NCBI RefSeq assembly: GCF_023008585.1
Contig: NZ_CP095390.1
Location: forward strand, 2,294,001 to 2,358,000
Length of the DNA stretch: 64,000 bases
Direction of reading: 5' to 3'
Source of the DNA: Natribaculum breve
Lineage (GTDB): Archaea; Halobacteriota; Halobacteria; Halobacteriales; Natrialbaceae
Below the pieces are notes generated by a model, which saw nothing but the letters and a program-made list of their open reading frames with translations, was not told where the DNA came from and ran no database searches. Below are positions 16,540 through 24,699 of the stretch, piece by piece. Position numbers and translations under genes: made by a program. The first letter of the stretch is position 1, and each line of letters starts with the position of its first letter.

Positions 16540-17223
16540 GTGATTCGACGCGCCGACCCACGACCACACGTGCCCGAGTTCCCGACCAGACGCCACGTCC
16601 TCGAGTCGAACTGCATCCGGTGTCCGGCCCTCGTCGACGCTCGAGAGCGCATCTCCTGGGGTACCGGCGATCCCGACGCCGCCGTGATGGTCGTCGGCGA
16701 AGCGCCCGGCTACGGCGACCCCGACGCCGACCGCTGGCGAGGCGGCAACTGGACCGGCAAGGCCTACACCTCGAGACACTCCGGCCGTCGCGTTCGCGAC
16801 CTCCTCGAGTCGGTCGGCTACGCCGACGACGCCTACTACACGAACGCCGTCAAGTGTTTTCCCGCGGCCGACGACGAGACGACCAACCGCGAACCGACCG
16901 CAGAGGAACGGGCGACCTGCCGGTCGCACCTGCTCGCCGAACTCGAGTCGGTCTCGCCGGCCGTCGTCCTCGCGACGGGCAAGCACGCGACGACCACGAT
17001 CCTCGAGGCCGAGGGACGCGACCTCGAGGGCTTTCTCGACGCGGTGCTCGACCCCGTCCGCTGTGACCGACTCGAGACGTGGCTCCTCCCGATCCTGCAT
17101 CCATCGTACCAGGACGTCTGGATCGCTCGCCTCGGCTACGATCCGGCGGCGTACGTGGCGGCGATCGAGGACGCCCTCGAGGCGTGTCTCGCCGCTCCTC
17201 CCGAGGAGTGGTCGCTCGAGTAG
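16540..17223 (+). CDS. Uracil-DNA glycosylase superfamily protein (family 4/5-like)
   Basis: 227 residues. It should remove uracil or deaminated bases from DNA. Motif 1 is GEAPGYGDPDADRW (from about residue 52), followed by the NAVKCFP strand and the C-terminal HPSYQ motif. Cysteines in SNCIRCPAL (about 28-31) and KC/TC further on could bind the 4Fe-4S cluster seen in families 4 and 5. The annotated start is a GTG; another GTG ten codons on is equally possible. It is a stand-alone gene with the BluB-like gene following on the same strand after 126 bp. Confidence 0.85.
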   Translation: MIRRADPRPHVPEFPTRRHVLESNCIRCPALVDARERISWGTGDPDAAVMVVGEAPGYGDPDADRWRGGNWTGKAYTSRHSGRRVRDLLESVGYADDAYYTNAVKCFPAADDETTNREPTAEERATCRSHLLAELESVSPAVVLATGKHATTTILEAEGRDLEGFLDAVLDPVRCDRLETWLLPILHPSYQDVWIARLGYDPAAYVAAIEDALEACLAAPPEEWSLE

Positions 17224-17328
17224 TCGGCTGCCCCGCTGGCGAGTTGCCGGCCGTCGGCCCGTCTGATCGGCTGCCCTGCCGACGGCGGGATCGGTCCTGC
17301 TGTCAGCGAGATGGAAAACGCCTTCAAG

Positions 17329-17334
17329 TATAAT
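17329..17334 (+). promoter_or_regulatory. TATA box of the BluB-like gene
   Basis: TATAAT followed by a T-run lies 16 bases before the ATG at 17350. The transcript would begin at or next to the start codon, so it should be leaderless or nearly so. This also argues against the upstream in-frame ATG at 17311, which would place the TATA box inside the coding region. Confidence 0.6.
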
Positions 17335-17349
17335 TTTTCTAGCTCCAGT

Positions 17350-18027
17350 ATGGTTGGATTCACCGACGACGAGATTCGGGCAGTGTACCGGGCGATCTAC
17401 GCCAGACGGGATATCCGCCGATTTCGGGACGAACCGATCCCCGAGGAGACACTCGAGCGGGTGATCGACGCGGCCCACCACGCGCCGAGCGTCGGTTTCT
17501 CCCAGCCCTGGGACTTCGTCGTCGTCCGGGATCCGGAGACGAAAGCCGAGATCGAAGCGATCGCCTCGCGAGCGATCGACGCCGCCCGGGCAGCCTACGA
17601 GCAGCCCCGGCGGTCGCAGTTCGGCCGGTTGAAACTCGAGGGGATCGAGGACGCGCCGGTCAACGTCTGCGTCACCTGCGATCCGACGCGTGGCGAACCG
17701 CACGTGCTGGGTCGCAACTCGATGCGCCGGACGGACGTCTACTCGACGTGTCTGGCCGTCCAGAACCTCTGGCTGGCCGCCCGCGCCGAGGGAATCGGGG
17801 TCGGCTGGGTGAGCTTTCTCTACCCGTCGGAGGTGCGCGAGGTGCTCGATATTCCACCCCACGTCAAGCCCGTGGCCTACCTCTGTGTCGGCTACCCGGA
17901 GTCGTTCCCCGAGGAGCCGATCCTCCAGACGGAAGGCTGGCGCGACCGCCTCGAGCTCGACGACCTCGTCCACCTCGAGGGCTGGGAGGGAAGTCGAGGT
18001 GTAGACGAGGGCGACCAGCGGGCGTGA
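17350..18027 (+). CDS. BluB-like nitroreductase-fold protein (5,6-dimethylbenzimidazole synthase family)
   Basis: 225 residues. BluB breaks down reduced FMN with oxygen to make dimethylbenzimidazole, the lower ligand of vitamin B12. The nitroreductase-fold FMN site appears as YARRDIRRFRDEPIP near the start and SVGFSQPWDF; GVGWVSFLYP and VAYLCVGYP follow in the C-terminal half. These agree with the BluB branch more than with generic nitroreductases. No other cobalamin gene is adjacent. The stop codon TGA (18025-18027) lies inside the first unit of a 28-bp repeat array. Confidence 0.85.
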   Translation: MVGFTDDEIRAVYRAIYARRDIRRFRDEPIPEETLERVIDAAHHAPSVGFSQPWDFVVVRDPETKAEIEAIASRAIDAARAAYEQPRRSQFGRLKLEGIEDAPVNVCVTCDPTRGEPHVLGRNSMRRTDVYSTCLAVQNLWLAARAEGIGVGWVSFLYPSEVREVLDIPPHVKPVAYLCVGYPESFPEEPILQTEGWRDRLELDDLVHLEGWEGSRGVDEGDQRA

Positions 18028-18191
18028 TCTCGAGTGCGGACGACTGCGGACGTGATCTCGAGTGCGGACGACTGCGGACGTGATCTCGAGTGCGGACGAC
18101 TGCGGACGTGATCTCGAGTGCGGACGACTGCGGACGTGATCTCGAGTGCGGACGACTGCGGACGTGATCTCGAGTGCGGACGACTGCGGAC
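18024..18191. repeat. Six perfect tandem copies of a 28-bp unit
   Basis: The unit begins GTGATCTCGAGTGCGGACGA and ends CTGCGGAC. Six identical copies follow head to tail with no spacers. The array begins one base before the stop codon of the BluB-like gene. Within a unit GTGCGGAC and CTGCGGAC are a near-duplicate pair. The remaining 280 bp to the HIT gene hold no gene; a broken piece of the unit (CTCGAG...GACTGCGG) continues just past the array. Identical copies point to recent expansion by slippage. Confidence 0.95.
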
Positions 18192-18473
18192 GGCTCGAGG
18201 AGTCGAGACTGCGGCGACGAGTGTCCTGCTCGCACGAACACGTCGAAATCCACGCCCTCCCCAGCCGATTCGCTCGCTCACGGCGTTCGCTCGCTCATCC
18301 CTCGCACGACGTCGAGCCGCGGCTCACTCGTCGTTCGCCACGGCCCGGCGCGCGCCAGGGGGGAGACGCCGGAAAGCACCAGACGCCCGAACGTACCCGC
18401 CGACGCGCCCACGAACCCCAGGAGGTCGTCGCCACGAGTAACCTTCTTGATGGGTGCGACCACACACTCGCCT

Positions 18474-18893
18474 ATGAGTTCGATCTTCAGTCAGATCGTC
18501 GACGGCGAGATTCCGGCACGGATCGTCTACGAAGACGAGACGACGCTCGCGTTTCTCGACGCGAACCCGCTCGCGCCGGGACACACGCTCGTCATCCCCA
18601 AAGCGGAGTACGAACGGCTCGAGGACGTCCCCGAAGACGAGGCGGCGGACCTCTACGCGACGATCCACCGACTCGTGCCGGCCGTCGAGGACGCCGTCGA
18701 CGCCGACGCGACGACGGTCGCGTTCAACAACGGCGAGGCAGCCGGCCAGGAGGTCGACCACGTCCACTGTCACGTCGTCCCGCGTTTCGAGGACGACGCC
18801 GGCGGGCCGATTCACGCCATCTTCGGCGATCTCCCGACCCTTTCGGACGACGAACTCGACGACATCGCCGCGGACATCGAGTCGCGTGCGTGA
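18474..18893 (+). CDS. HIT-family nucleotide hydrolase/transferase
   Basis: 139 residues, the usual HIT length. The histidine triad HVHCHVV is at 96-102, and FSQIVDGEIPARIVYED, FLDANPLAPGHTLVIPK and FNNGEAAGQEVDH match the classical Hint-type family that hydrolyses AMP-linked substrates. The ATG at 18474 is chosen because MSSIFSQIVDGEIP is the standard N-terminus; an upstream in-frame ATG at 18450 has no support. The following small membrane gene is on the same strand. Confidence 0.92.
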   Translation: MSSIFSQIVDGEIPARIVYEDETTLAFLDANPLAPGHTLVIPKAEYERLEDVPEDEAADLYATIHRLVPAVEDAVDADATTVAFNNGEAAGQEVDHVHCHVVPRFEDDAGGPIHAIFGDLPTLSDDELDDIAADIESRA

Positions 18894-18938
18894 GATTGCA
18901 GGCGGCACTGGCGGCACGCTCGAGCGACCACCTCGACG

Positions 18939-19187
18939 ATGAGTCTCCGCACTGACCTCGCCGCTCTCTGGGAGACTGCACGCGAACGTCCGGTCGCGGC
19001 GACGCTCGAGTTCGGCAGTCTCGCGGTCTGTGTAGCGCTGTTCGTCGGCACGTTCGCCGCGATGGCCAGCGGGCCGCCGACCGGTCGCGGCGGCCTCTGG
19101 CTCGCCGTGGTCGTCGTCGGAGCGGCGTTCGTCCTGCTGTGGACGGTCGCGATCCCGCTGTACGACCGCGCGTTCTCAGAACAGTAG
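18939..19187 (+). CDS. Small two-helix membrane protein
   Basis: 82 residues. An amphipathic N-terminus (ALWETARERP) precedes two membrane helices (about 22-44 and 52-73). I recognise no motif, though similar short proteins are common in haloarchaea. Its last 12 bases overlap the convergent prepilin peptidase gene. Confidence 0.65.
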   Translation: MSLRTDLAALWETARERPVAATLEFGSLAVCVALFVGTFAAMASGPPTGRGGLWLAVVVVGAAFVLLWTVAIPLYDRAFSEQ

Positions 19188-20177
19188 CCCGAGCAACAGG
19201 TCGCCGTAGCCGAGTGCGATCACGAGGCCGACGAAGACGGGGACGAGAAACGGCGTCCCCGGCGAGATCCAGACCGTCTCCTCCTCGACCAGCACCTCGA
19301 GTCCCGCCCGGAGGTCTTCGGGAGTCGTCCCGTACGTACTGCGTTCGACGTCCTCGAGGAACGCCTCGGCACCCCACGGATCCTCGGACGCCGTGGCGTC
19401 GCTCGACGCCCGGTACTCGAGGGTCTCGACGTCGTCCTCCGGGACGTCGGCGTCGCGGGCCACCGCGCCGTCGGTCGGCGGATTCGGCTCGTCGGGAAGC
19501 GTCGCGGGGTCGCGATAGCGGTCGGGGTGATCGCGAACCGCCTCGAGCGTCAGACCCCGCCAGCGCAGGTACATCCGCAGGGCGTCGAGGTCGAGGCCGC
19601 CTCGAGAGAGTCCGTCGGGCGTCTGCAGGAGTCGGCCGTGCGTCCGTGGAATCTCGTCGACGTCGACGGGCCAGCCGACGAACATCACGGGCGCGATCCG
19701 GCCGGCGATGCCGTTGCGGATCGCCAGAACGATCGGGATTGCGAGGCCGACGAGGACGGCGTTCGTCAGGATCGTAAACGAGAACGCACCGACGGGTGTG
19801 GCCGTCGCCGGGAACTCGAGGCCGGCGATCGTATACCGTGGAAACGCCGGGAACAGCACGGCGAGAACCATGAGCGCCTTGGCGTCGGCCCCGCCGAAGC
19901 CGCCGAACCACCAGAACAGGTAGGCGATCGGAACGACGACGCCGAGACTGACCGTCGCCGGAATCACGAACTCGACCCACGCGCCCGTCTGTCGGGCGAT
20001 CCAGCCGTCCCAGGCGAGCAACGCCGCCCCGAGCGCCGACAGCGGCACCCACAGCGAACTCGAGATCCGTCGCGTCCTGACGTCGCGAACGGCGGCCCAG
20101 GCGAAGACGGGGACGGCGACGAGTCGAAGGAGGTCGGGGACCGTCGCCTGGAGCGCCGAGAGCGTCACGGGCCACAC
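19176..20177 (-). CDS. Type IV prepilin/pre-archaellin peptidase (A24 family)
   Basis: 333 residues. It would cleave class III signal peptides of pilins and archaellins at the membrane. The two catalytic aspartates of the family are seen as Asp32 in RDVRTRRIS and Asp98 in the GGADAK version of the GxGD motif. Membrane helices lie at about 10-30, 42-58, 72-92, 102-125 and 132-160. A soluble acidic stretch of about 130 residues follows, then a last helix at the C-terminus. The start is GTG. Haloarchaea name such enzymes PibD; no pilin gene is adjacent. Confidence 0.85.
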   Translation of the reverse strand: MWPVTLSALQATVPDLLRLVAVPVFAWAAVRDVRTRRISSSLWVPLSALGAALLAWDGWIARQTGAWVEFVIPATVSLGVVVPIAYLFWWFGGFGGADAKALMVLAVLFPAFPRYTIAGLEFPATATPVGAFSFTILTNAVLVGLAIPIVLAIRNGIAGRIAPVMFVGWPVDVDEIPRTHGRLLQTPDGLSRGGLDLDALRMYLRWRGLTLEAVRDHPDRYRDPATLPDEPNPPTDGAVARDADVPEDDVETLEYRASSDATASEDPWGAEAFLEDVERSTYGTTPEDLRAGLEVLVEEETVWISPGTPFLVPVFVGLVIALGYGDLLLGLLF

Positions 20178-20276
20178 TCGAGAGTCAGGCAGTGTTACCT
20201 TTTCGACTTTCCGTGACGCGCGACCGTCGATTCGAGCGGCGGACGTCTCGCTGGCCAGCGTGCGACCGAGTTCGGG

Positions 20277-21221
20277 TTAGTGGGCGACGCGGTCGTTCAA
20301 CACGGCCTCGATGCGGTCTTCGCCTGTCATCCCTCCGCGGGCACCCGTTCTGGTGCAGTTGTAGCTGCCTGCCGCGGTCGCAAAACGGCCGGCTACGTCG
20401 GCGGGGTCGTTCTCGAGGAGCCACCGGTGAATCAGTCCGCTCACGAACGCGTCGCCTGCACCCGTGGTGTCCACGACGTTGACGTCGAGTGCCGGTACGT
20501 CGACGACCTCCTCGTCGTCCCAGAGTATCGCACCGCGTTCCCCACGGGTCAACGCCCCGCGACGAACACCGCGGGTGCGCAGGATATCGACCGCTTCTCT
20601 CCCCCTGGCTCCCAGGTACGCACTGATCGACGGCCCGTTGGCGACGAACAGCGCGAGGTGTGACAGCAACTCGTCTACCGTCTTCCGTTCGGTCCCCCGT
20701 CCTTCCAGTCCCTCGAGCGGACTGGCGAGGTCGAACGCCAGCCGGATGTCCCCGTCTGCGGCGAGCTCACACAGCTTGCGCGTGACGCGGTCCGGACAGA
20801 ACCCGTTCGTGAAGACGATTTCGGCCGATCGGAGGTACTCTCCGTCGTCGGCGTTCAGCGTCAACTGCTTTGCGGCGCCGCCGCCAGTGACGATCATCCG
20901 TCGCCCGTCGGGATCGCGAAATACCTTGCAGTAGGTCGACCGTTCGACCTCGCTTTGTCTGACGCGATCGATCGCCACACCCTCCTCGCGGAGGTTCTTC
21001 ACGACTGCGTCGGCAGTGTCGTCGTTGCCCAGCCGCACGACGATCCCGGTCGTCCGACCCAGTCGCGAGAGCGCCACGGCGACGTTGGCGGCGACGCCGC
21101 CGAACGCTTCCGATTCTTCGGTCACGTAGGCGCCGCCGTCGGGCTCCGGCAGATTCGTGACCAGGTACTGTTCGTCCAGAAGTGCGCTGCCGACCGCCAC
21201 TACCTCGGGAACGCCGGTCAT
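20277..21221 (-). CDS. PfkB-family carbohydrate kinase
   Basis: 314 residues. PfkB/ribokinase landmarks are present: FGGVAANVAVALSRLG near residue 40 for substrate binding, and the anion-hole/catalytic motif DTTGAGDAFVSG near residue 250 with the catalytic Asp. The phosphate acceptor cannot be told from sequence; ribose, 2-keto-3-deoxygluconate, fructose 1-phosphate and nucleosides are all possible. The ATG at 21221 begins MTGVPEVVAVGSALLD. It follows the methyltransferase gene by 58 bp on the same strand. Confidence 0.87.
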   Translation of the reverse strand: MTGVPEVVAVGSALLDEQYLVTNLPEPDGGAYVTEESEAFGGVAANVAVALSRLGRTTGIVVRLGNDDTADAVVKNLREEGVAIDRVRQSEVERSTYCKVFRDPDGRRMIVTGGGAAKQLTLNADDGEYLRSAEIVFTNGFCPDRVTRKLCELAADGDIRLAFDLASPLEGLEGRGTERKTVDELLSHLALFVANGPSISAYLGARGREAVDILRTRGVRRGALTRGERGAILWDDEEVVDVPALDVNVVDTTGAGDAFVSGLIHRWLLENDPADVAGRFATAAGSYNCTRTGARGGMTGEDRIEAVLNDRVAH

Positions 21222-21279
21222 GTACACAGTTTCCGTCGATCGTTGTGGTGCCTGTGATGTTATTACCTGCTGACGGGTT

Positions 21280-22068
21280 CTAGACGGTAACGCGAGAACG
21301 GGGTGTAGTTTCGTCTGCTGCCCGGCTTTTCTCCGTCGTTCTCGGTTTCTTCCTGGCGTACAGTCGAATACAGGCCGATTCACCGACGAGAACGCGCCTC
21401 GGTACCGACCGCTGTTCTTTCACGTCGATCTCTTTTCTCGTGATCGTCGTCCCTGCCTGTTGGAGCATCTCGACCAGTTCGTCCTGCGTATAAAACGAAA
21501 CCAGCAGTCCGGGCGCGGCCTGGTCGTCGATCGCCGAGGCGAGGCCGGTGAGGTACTTGAGTCCATAAAAGATCGCATACGAGGTCAGTTCGTCGGGGCC
21601 GATCGGACTCCGGTAGGAAATGTCTTTGACGACGAGATGTCCGCCCTCCTTCAGGAGGTTCGTCGCCTCGATCAACGCAGCCTGGGCTTTCAGCTTCGAC
21701 TGGGATCGGCGATCTCCCACGAGGTGGTGGAGGACGTCACTCAACACGACGAAGTCGAACGACTCCGGCTCGAACGGTAGCGGCAGATCCGTCGCCGACG
21801 CGTTCAGGTACTGGGCCCGTCCGTCGTCGGGAAGCATCTCCGTCGAGATGTCCAGTCCGTGTGCCTCCGTAACGTCGGTGTACTCGAGTGCGTACTCGGG
21901 TAAGAGTCCGTCACCGCATCCGATCTCTAGCAGCCGATCTCCCTCGGTGCTCGCCTCCTCGAGAAACTCGTCGAAAAGTGGCCACGATTCGATCTCGTCG
22001 ACGTCTCGCTTTCGCGTGTACGTCTCCGACGTCGTGTCGAAGTACTGCTCTACTTCTAGTTCGTTCAT
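21280..22068 (-). CDS. Class I SAM-dependent methyltransferase
   Basis: 262 residues. Motif I is LLEIGCGDGLLPEY (about 48-61), motif II LDIST, then FDFVVLSDVLHHL for motif IV and GGHLVVKDISYRSP for motif V. The organisation is that of UbiE/Bud23-like methyltransferases, with an added C-terminal acidic/basic tail. The acceptor is unknown. The start chosen (MNELEVEQYFDTTSETY) fits the family; an in-frame ATG 26 codons upstream (22146) would add a Ser/Asn-rich extension. The gene leads a two-gene unit with the PfkB kinase. Confidence 0.82.
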   Translation of the reverse strand: MNELEVEQYFDTTSETYTRKRDVDEIESWPLFDEFLEEASTEGDRLLEIGCGDGLLPEYALEYTDVTEAHGLDISTEMLPDDGRAQYLNASATDLPLPFEPESFDFVVLSDVLHHLVGDRRSQSKLKAQAALIEATNLLKEGGHLVVKDISYRSPIGPDELTSYAIFYGLKYLTGLASAIDDQAAPGLLVSFYTQDELVEMLQQAGTTITRKEIDVKEQRSVPRRVLVGESACIRLYARKKPRTTEKSRAADETTPRSRVTV

Positions 22069-22383
22069 CTTCGATACTGCCACGAACCAACTACAATTGG
22101 TTCCATTAGTATTATCTCCTTTTGTTGCTCTACGTTCCCCGTTCATGTGTTGTGTGTGAAAATATCAGTTATTACATGACGGTGACTGTCTGGTATGCGA
22201 CCATTTGTACACCTCCATCCGTGGTCAGTCGAGCACGGTGTCGGCGGTCGTCGTCGCCGGTATCGAGCGACGTGACGGCCAGTAGGTGCCACCACACCCG
22301 TTCGTCGACGTGTAATCTTCGACTGCGAAAACTGTAAGACGTTCGTACGTCGTGACAGGTCCTGCCGAACGGCGTTCTGGCGA
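22069..22383. other. Promoter region of the methyltransferase/kinase unit
   Basis: About 315 bp of lower GC than its surroundings, with several A/T patches on either strand (ATTAGTATTATCTCC near 22106-22120 and AAAATATCAGTTATTACATG near 22158). It probably contains the promoter of the minus-strand methyltransferase gene. No gene or repeat is visible. Confidence 0.45.
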
Positions 22384-22806
22384 TCAGGACGGCGAGACCT
22401 GCCGGCCACTGTGGTAGACGAGCACGTCGTCGACGGCGTCGATGTCCGTCCCGAGATCGATCTCGATCGTGTACGTGATCAGGACCGGACAGTTGCTGTC
22501 GAGCGAACAGCTCGTGTCCGTCGTCGTTTCAACGGAGACGTAGAGGTCGCTTCCGGACAGTTCGACGGAACTCAGTTCGGCCGTCTGGCGTGACCCACCG
22601 TCGGTGAGCTGCCCCGAGACGACGAGCCGCTCGCCGTCTCGCTCGTCGATCCACACCTGGTTTGCCGCCTCGACGCTCGTCTCGCCCAGACACTCCTGGT
22701 TGCGAACGAATAGCCGAGCCTCGGGGTCGGGATCGGCGTCGTCCGACGACAGACAACCGGCGAGCGAAAGCGCCGACACGCCGGCGACGAACGTCCGTCT
22801 GTCCAT
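22384..22806 (-). CDS. Tat-type predicted lipoprotein, unknown function
   Basis: 140 residues. The N-terminus MDRRTFVAGVSALSLAGCLS has the twin arginine and lipobox Cys18, so the mature protein is expected on the outer face of the membrane. The mature domain is beta-rich and acidic and has three further cysteines (in QECLGET and CSLDSNC). No known motif is recognised. Confidence 0.75.
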   Translation of the reverse strand: MDRRTFVAGVSALSLAGCLSSDDADPDPEARLFVRNQECLGETSVEAANQVWIDERDGERLVVSGQLTDGGSRQTAELSSVELSGSDLYVSVETTTDTSCSLDSNCPVLITYTIEIDLGTDIDAVDDVLVYHSGRQVSPS

Positions 22807-22865
22807 CGCTCGAGGATTGGGTGGCGCTGCCGATAAGGCCCGTGGCGCGATCGTCGAAACGAGAG

Positions 22866-22896
22866 ACGCACCCCTCGAGAGGGGGTGCGTAAAAAA
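22866..22896 (-). terminator. T-run plus perfect 9-bp hairpin behind the ferredoxin gene
   Basis: Perfect inverted repeat ACGCACCCC (22866-22874) / GGGGTGCGT (22882-22890) with a 7-base loop. Next to it is AAAAAA at 22891-22896, which is T6 on the minus strand. A transcript from the ferredoxin gene meets the T-run first, about 78 bases after its stop, and then the hairpin. Archaeal termination relies on T-runs, so this is the likely 3' end of that mRNA. Confidence 0.6.
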
Positions 22897-22973
22897 TATC
22901 GGTGGGTCGACTAGTGCGTCGTCGACGGATGTGACGGACCCGCCCCTCGGTCGGACGAGTCGTGGACGTCCCT

Positions 22974-23363
22974 CTAGATGACGCGGTTCTGGAGGTAGTC
23001 GAGGTGCTTTGCGTTGTAGACGATCTTGACCTCGTCGGCGGCCGGCGAGCCGATGCAGGTCAGGCGAACGTTCTTGTCCTCGACTTCCTCGTCGCTGAGG
23101 ATCTGCTGCATGTCCATGTCGATGTCGCCCTCTTTGACGATGGCGGCGCAGTTCGCACACGCACCAGCACGGCAGGAGAAGGGCCAGTCGTAGCCCTGGG
23201 CTTCGGCTGCCTCGAGGATGTACTCGCCTTCGTTGACCTCGAGGGTGCCGTAGTCCTCCTCACCGAGGCCGGCGTCTGCGGCCTGCTCGAAGAGGTCGTC
23301 GTCGTCCATGTCCCAGCCCTGGTCGTCCAGTACTTCGTAGTTGAGGTATTCTACCGTGGGCAT
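22974..23363 (-). CDS. fer: 2Fe-2S plant-type ferredoxin (halophilic)
   Basis: 129 residues. It carries electrons for 2-oxoacid oxidoreductases and other enzymes in the cytoplasm. The cluster ligands are in CRAGACANC (about residues 63-71) and a last Cys in RLTCIGSP (about 102). The acidic insertion near the N-terminus ([15 protein letters not shown]) is the known hyper-acidic domain of halophile ferredoxins. The ATG at 23363 gives [12 protein letters not shown]; the GTG just before it is an unlikely start. It is followed by a T-run/hairpin at 22866. Confidence 0.95.
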   Translation of the reverse strand: MPTVEYLNYEVLDDQGWDMDDDDLFEQAADAGLGEEDYGTLEVNEGEYILEAAEAQGYDWPFSCRAGACANCAAIVKEGDIDMDMQQILSDEEVEDKNVRLTCIGSPAADEVKIVYNAKHLDYLQNRVI

Positions 23364-23435
23364 CACTCCCCGCTTCGAGTCCCGTACTGGTATAGCTTGC
23401 TGTTCGGTTTCGTATGATTTGTCACGAACGACCGT

Positions 23436-24608
23436 TCAGACGAGGGTGAATACGGCAGTGAAAAAGAGATACGAGAGCGTGACTGCGGACCCGGGCGTGA
23501 AGATCCAGAGTGCGATGACACGTCCCGTCGCCGTGGGGTCGTAGAGGTCGCTCGCGTCGAGGACGTCCTCGGGTTCTTCTTCGCCGATGGCTCGCGGTTT
23601 CTCAGCTTCTTCTTCGATCGTCAGTGCGCGGGTCGTCACCGGGACCTCTTTCTCCCCGCGGACGGCCTGTGAGATCGTCGTCACGCGCGTCGCCCGTCCC
23701 CAGCCGAGCCCGACGATGCACATGACCGCCGACAGCGCGAGGCTGACGGGGATGCCGATGTACGAGAGGAAGGTGGTCAGCGAGGAGGCGACGGTCGCGA
23801 CGATCAACGCGGCCAGAAGCGGCAGGTCGGTGAGGTCGCTCCCGACGGTGTCGAGCGTACGGCGGGCGATCGTGAACGCACCGACAGCGACGGCCGAACA
23901 CGCGACGACGACGCCGCCGGTCATCGAGAGTTCGCCGCTGCCGACCAGCGGTGCGACGGCGTTGGCGACGTTGCTCGCCCCGGCGCTGAACGCGCTGTAG
24001 CAGGCGATCGCGAGGATGACGACGCTGCCCACGAACTCTCGTCCGGTCGTCCCGGGACCGAGCGTCGGCCGCGGAACGGGCCTCGAGCGGTCGACCGTGA
24101 GGAGGGGACCATCGGAGCTCTCGAGGGCGAACCGGGCGTCGAGCCACGGGTAGATGTAGCGGCCGATGACGCCGCCGATCCAGAAGGCGAGGACGGGGGC
24201 GACGATCCACCAGGCGACGATGCGGCCGAAGACGTCCCAGTTGACGTCGCCGACGGCCATCCCGAGTCCGACGATCGAGCTGACGGCGGTCATCGACGTC
24301 GAGGCGGGGACGCCAAAGGAGTTGGCGACGAGCAGGGCCCCACCGACGAAAAAGAGGATGCCGACGCTCGCCGCGAGCGAGAAGTGCCGCTCCGGGACGA
24401 TGTCGCCACCCATCGTGCTGACGACGTTCGGACCGACGATCGCACCGCCGGCGAGGAAGAAGATCGACATCAGCGCGCCTGCGGTCACCTTCGACAGCAC
24501 GCCGCTGCCGACCGCGGGACCGAACGCGACGCCGGTCGACGATCCACCGATGTTGAATCCAACGAACATTGCGACCCCAACTCCGACGACGAGAAGGACC
24601 TCGACCAT
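23436..24608 (-). CDS. PiT-family inorganic phosphate permease
   Basis: 390 residues with about ten membrane helices in two related halves. The first-half signature is GFNIGGSSTGVAFGPAVG and the second-half one SAGASNVANAVAPLVGSG, the latter close to the GANDxANxxxP type of PiT proteins. These are ion-coupled phosphate carriers. A hydrophilic loop of about 40 residues lies between the halves, and a charged stretch (EEEAEKPRAIGEEEPED) precedes the last helix. It follows a paralog (24700) on the same strand at 91 bp. Confidence 0.87.
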   Translation of the reverse strand: MVEVLLVVGVGVAMFVGFNIGGSSTGVAFGPAVGSGVLSKVTAGALMSIFFLAGGAIVGPNVVSTMGGDIVPERHFSLAASVGILFFVGGALLVANSFGVPASTSMTAVSSIVGLGMAVGDVNWDVFGRIVAWWIVAPVLAFWIGGVIGRYIYPWLDARFALESSDGPLLTVDRSRPVPRPTLGPGTTGREFVGSVVILAIACYSAFSAGASNVANAVAPLVGSGELSMTGGVVVACSAVAVGAFTIARRTLDTVGSDLTDLPLLAALIVATVASSLTTFLSYIGIPVSLALSAVMCIVGLGWGRATRVTTISQAVRGEKEVPVTTRALTIEEEAEKPRAIGEEEPEDVLDASDLYDPTATGRVIALWIFTPGSAVTLSYLFFTAVFTLV

Positions 24609-24699
24609 GTCTACGTCGTTATCTCTCCCGGTGGATTGCCTTTTCGCTCCCGGACTCTCGAGTCGCGATCGGGTGTGTCCTGGCTCTCGTCAAGTCGTA

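Noticed and set aside
17311..17349. An earlier ATG start for the BluB-like gene
   Set aside because: It would place a good TATA box (17329-17334) within the coding region; the ATG at 17350 fits a leaderless transcript.
16258..17973. A 571-codon minus-strand reading frame
   Set aside because: It spans both the uracil-DNA glycosylase and the BluB-like genes on the other strand.
18024..18191. CRISPR array
   Set aside because: The 28-bp units are directly adjacent with no spacers, so it is a tandem repeat.
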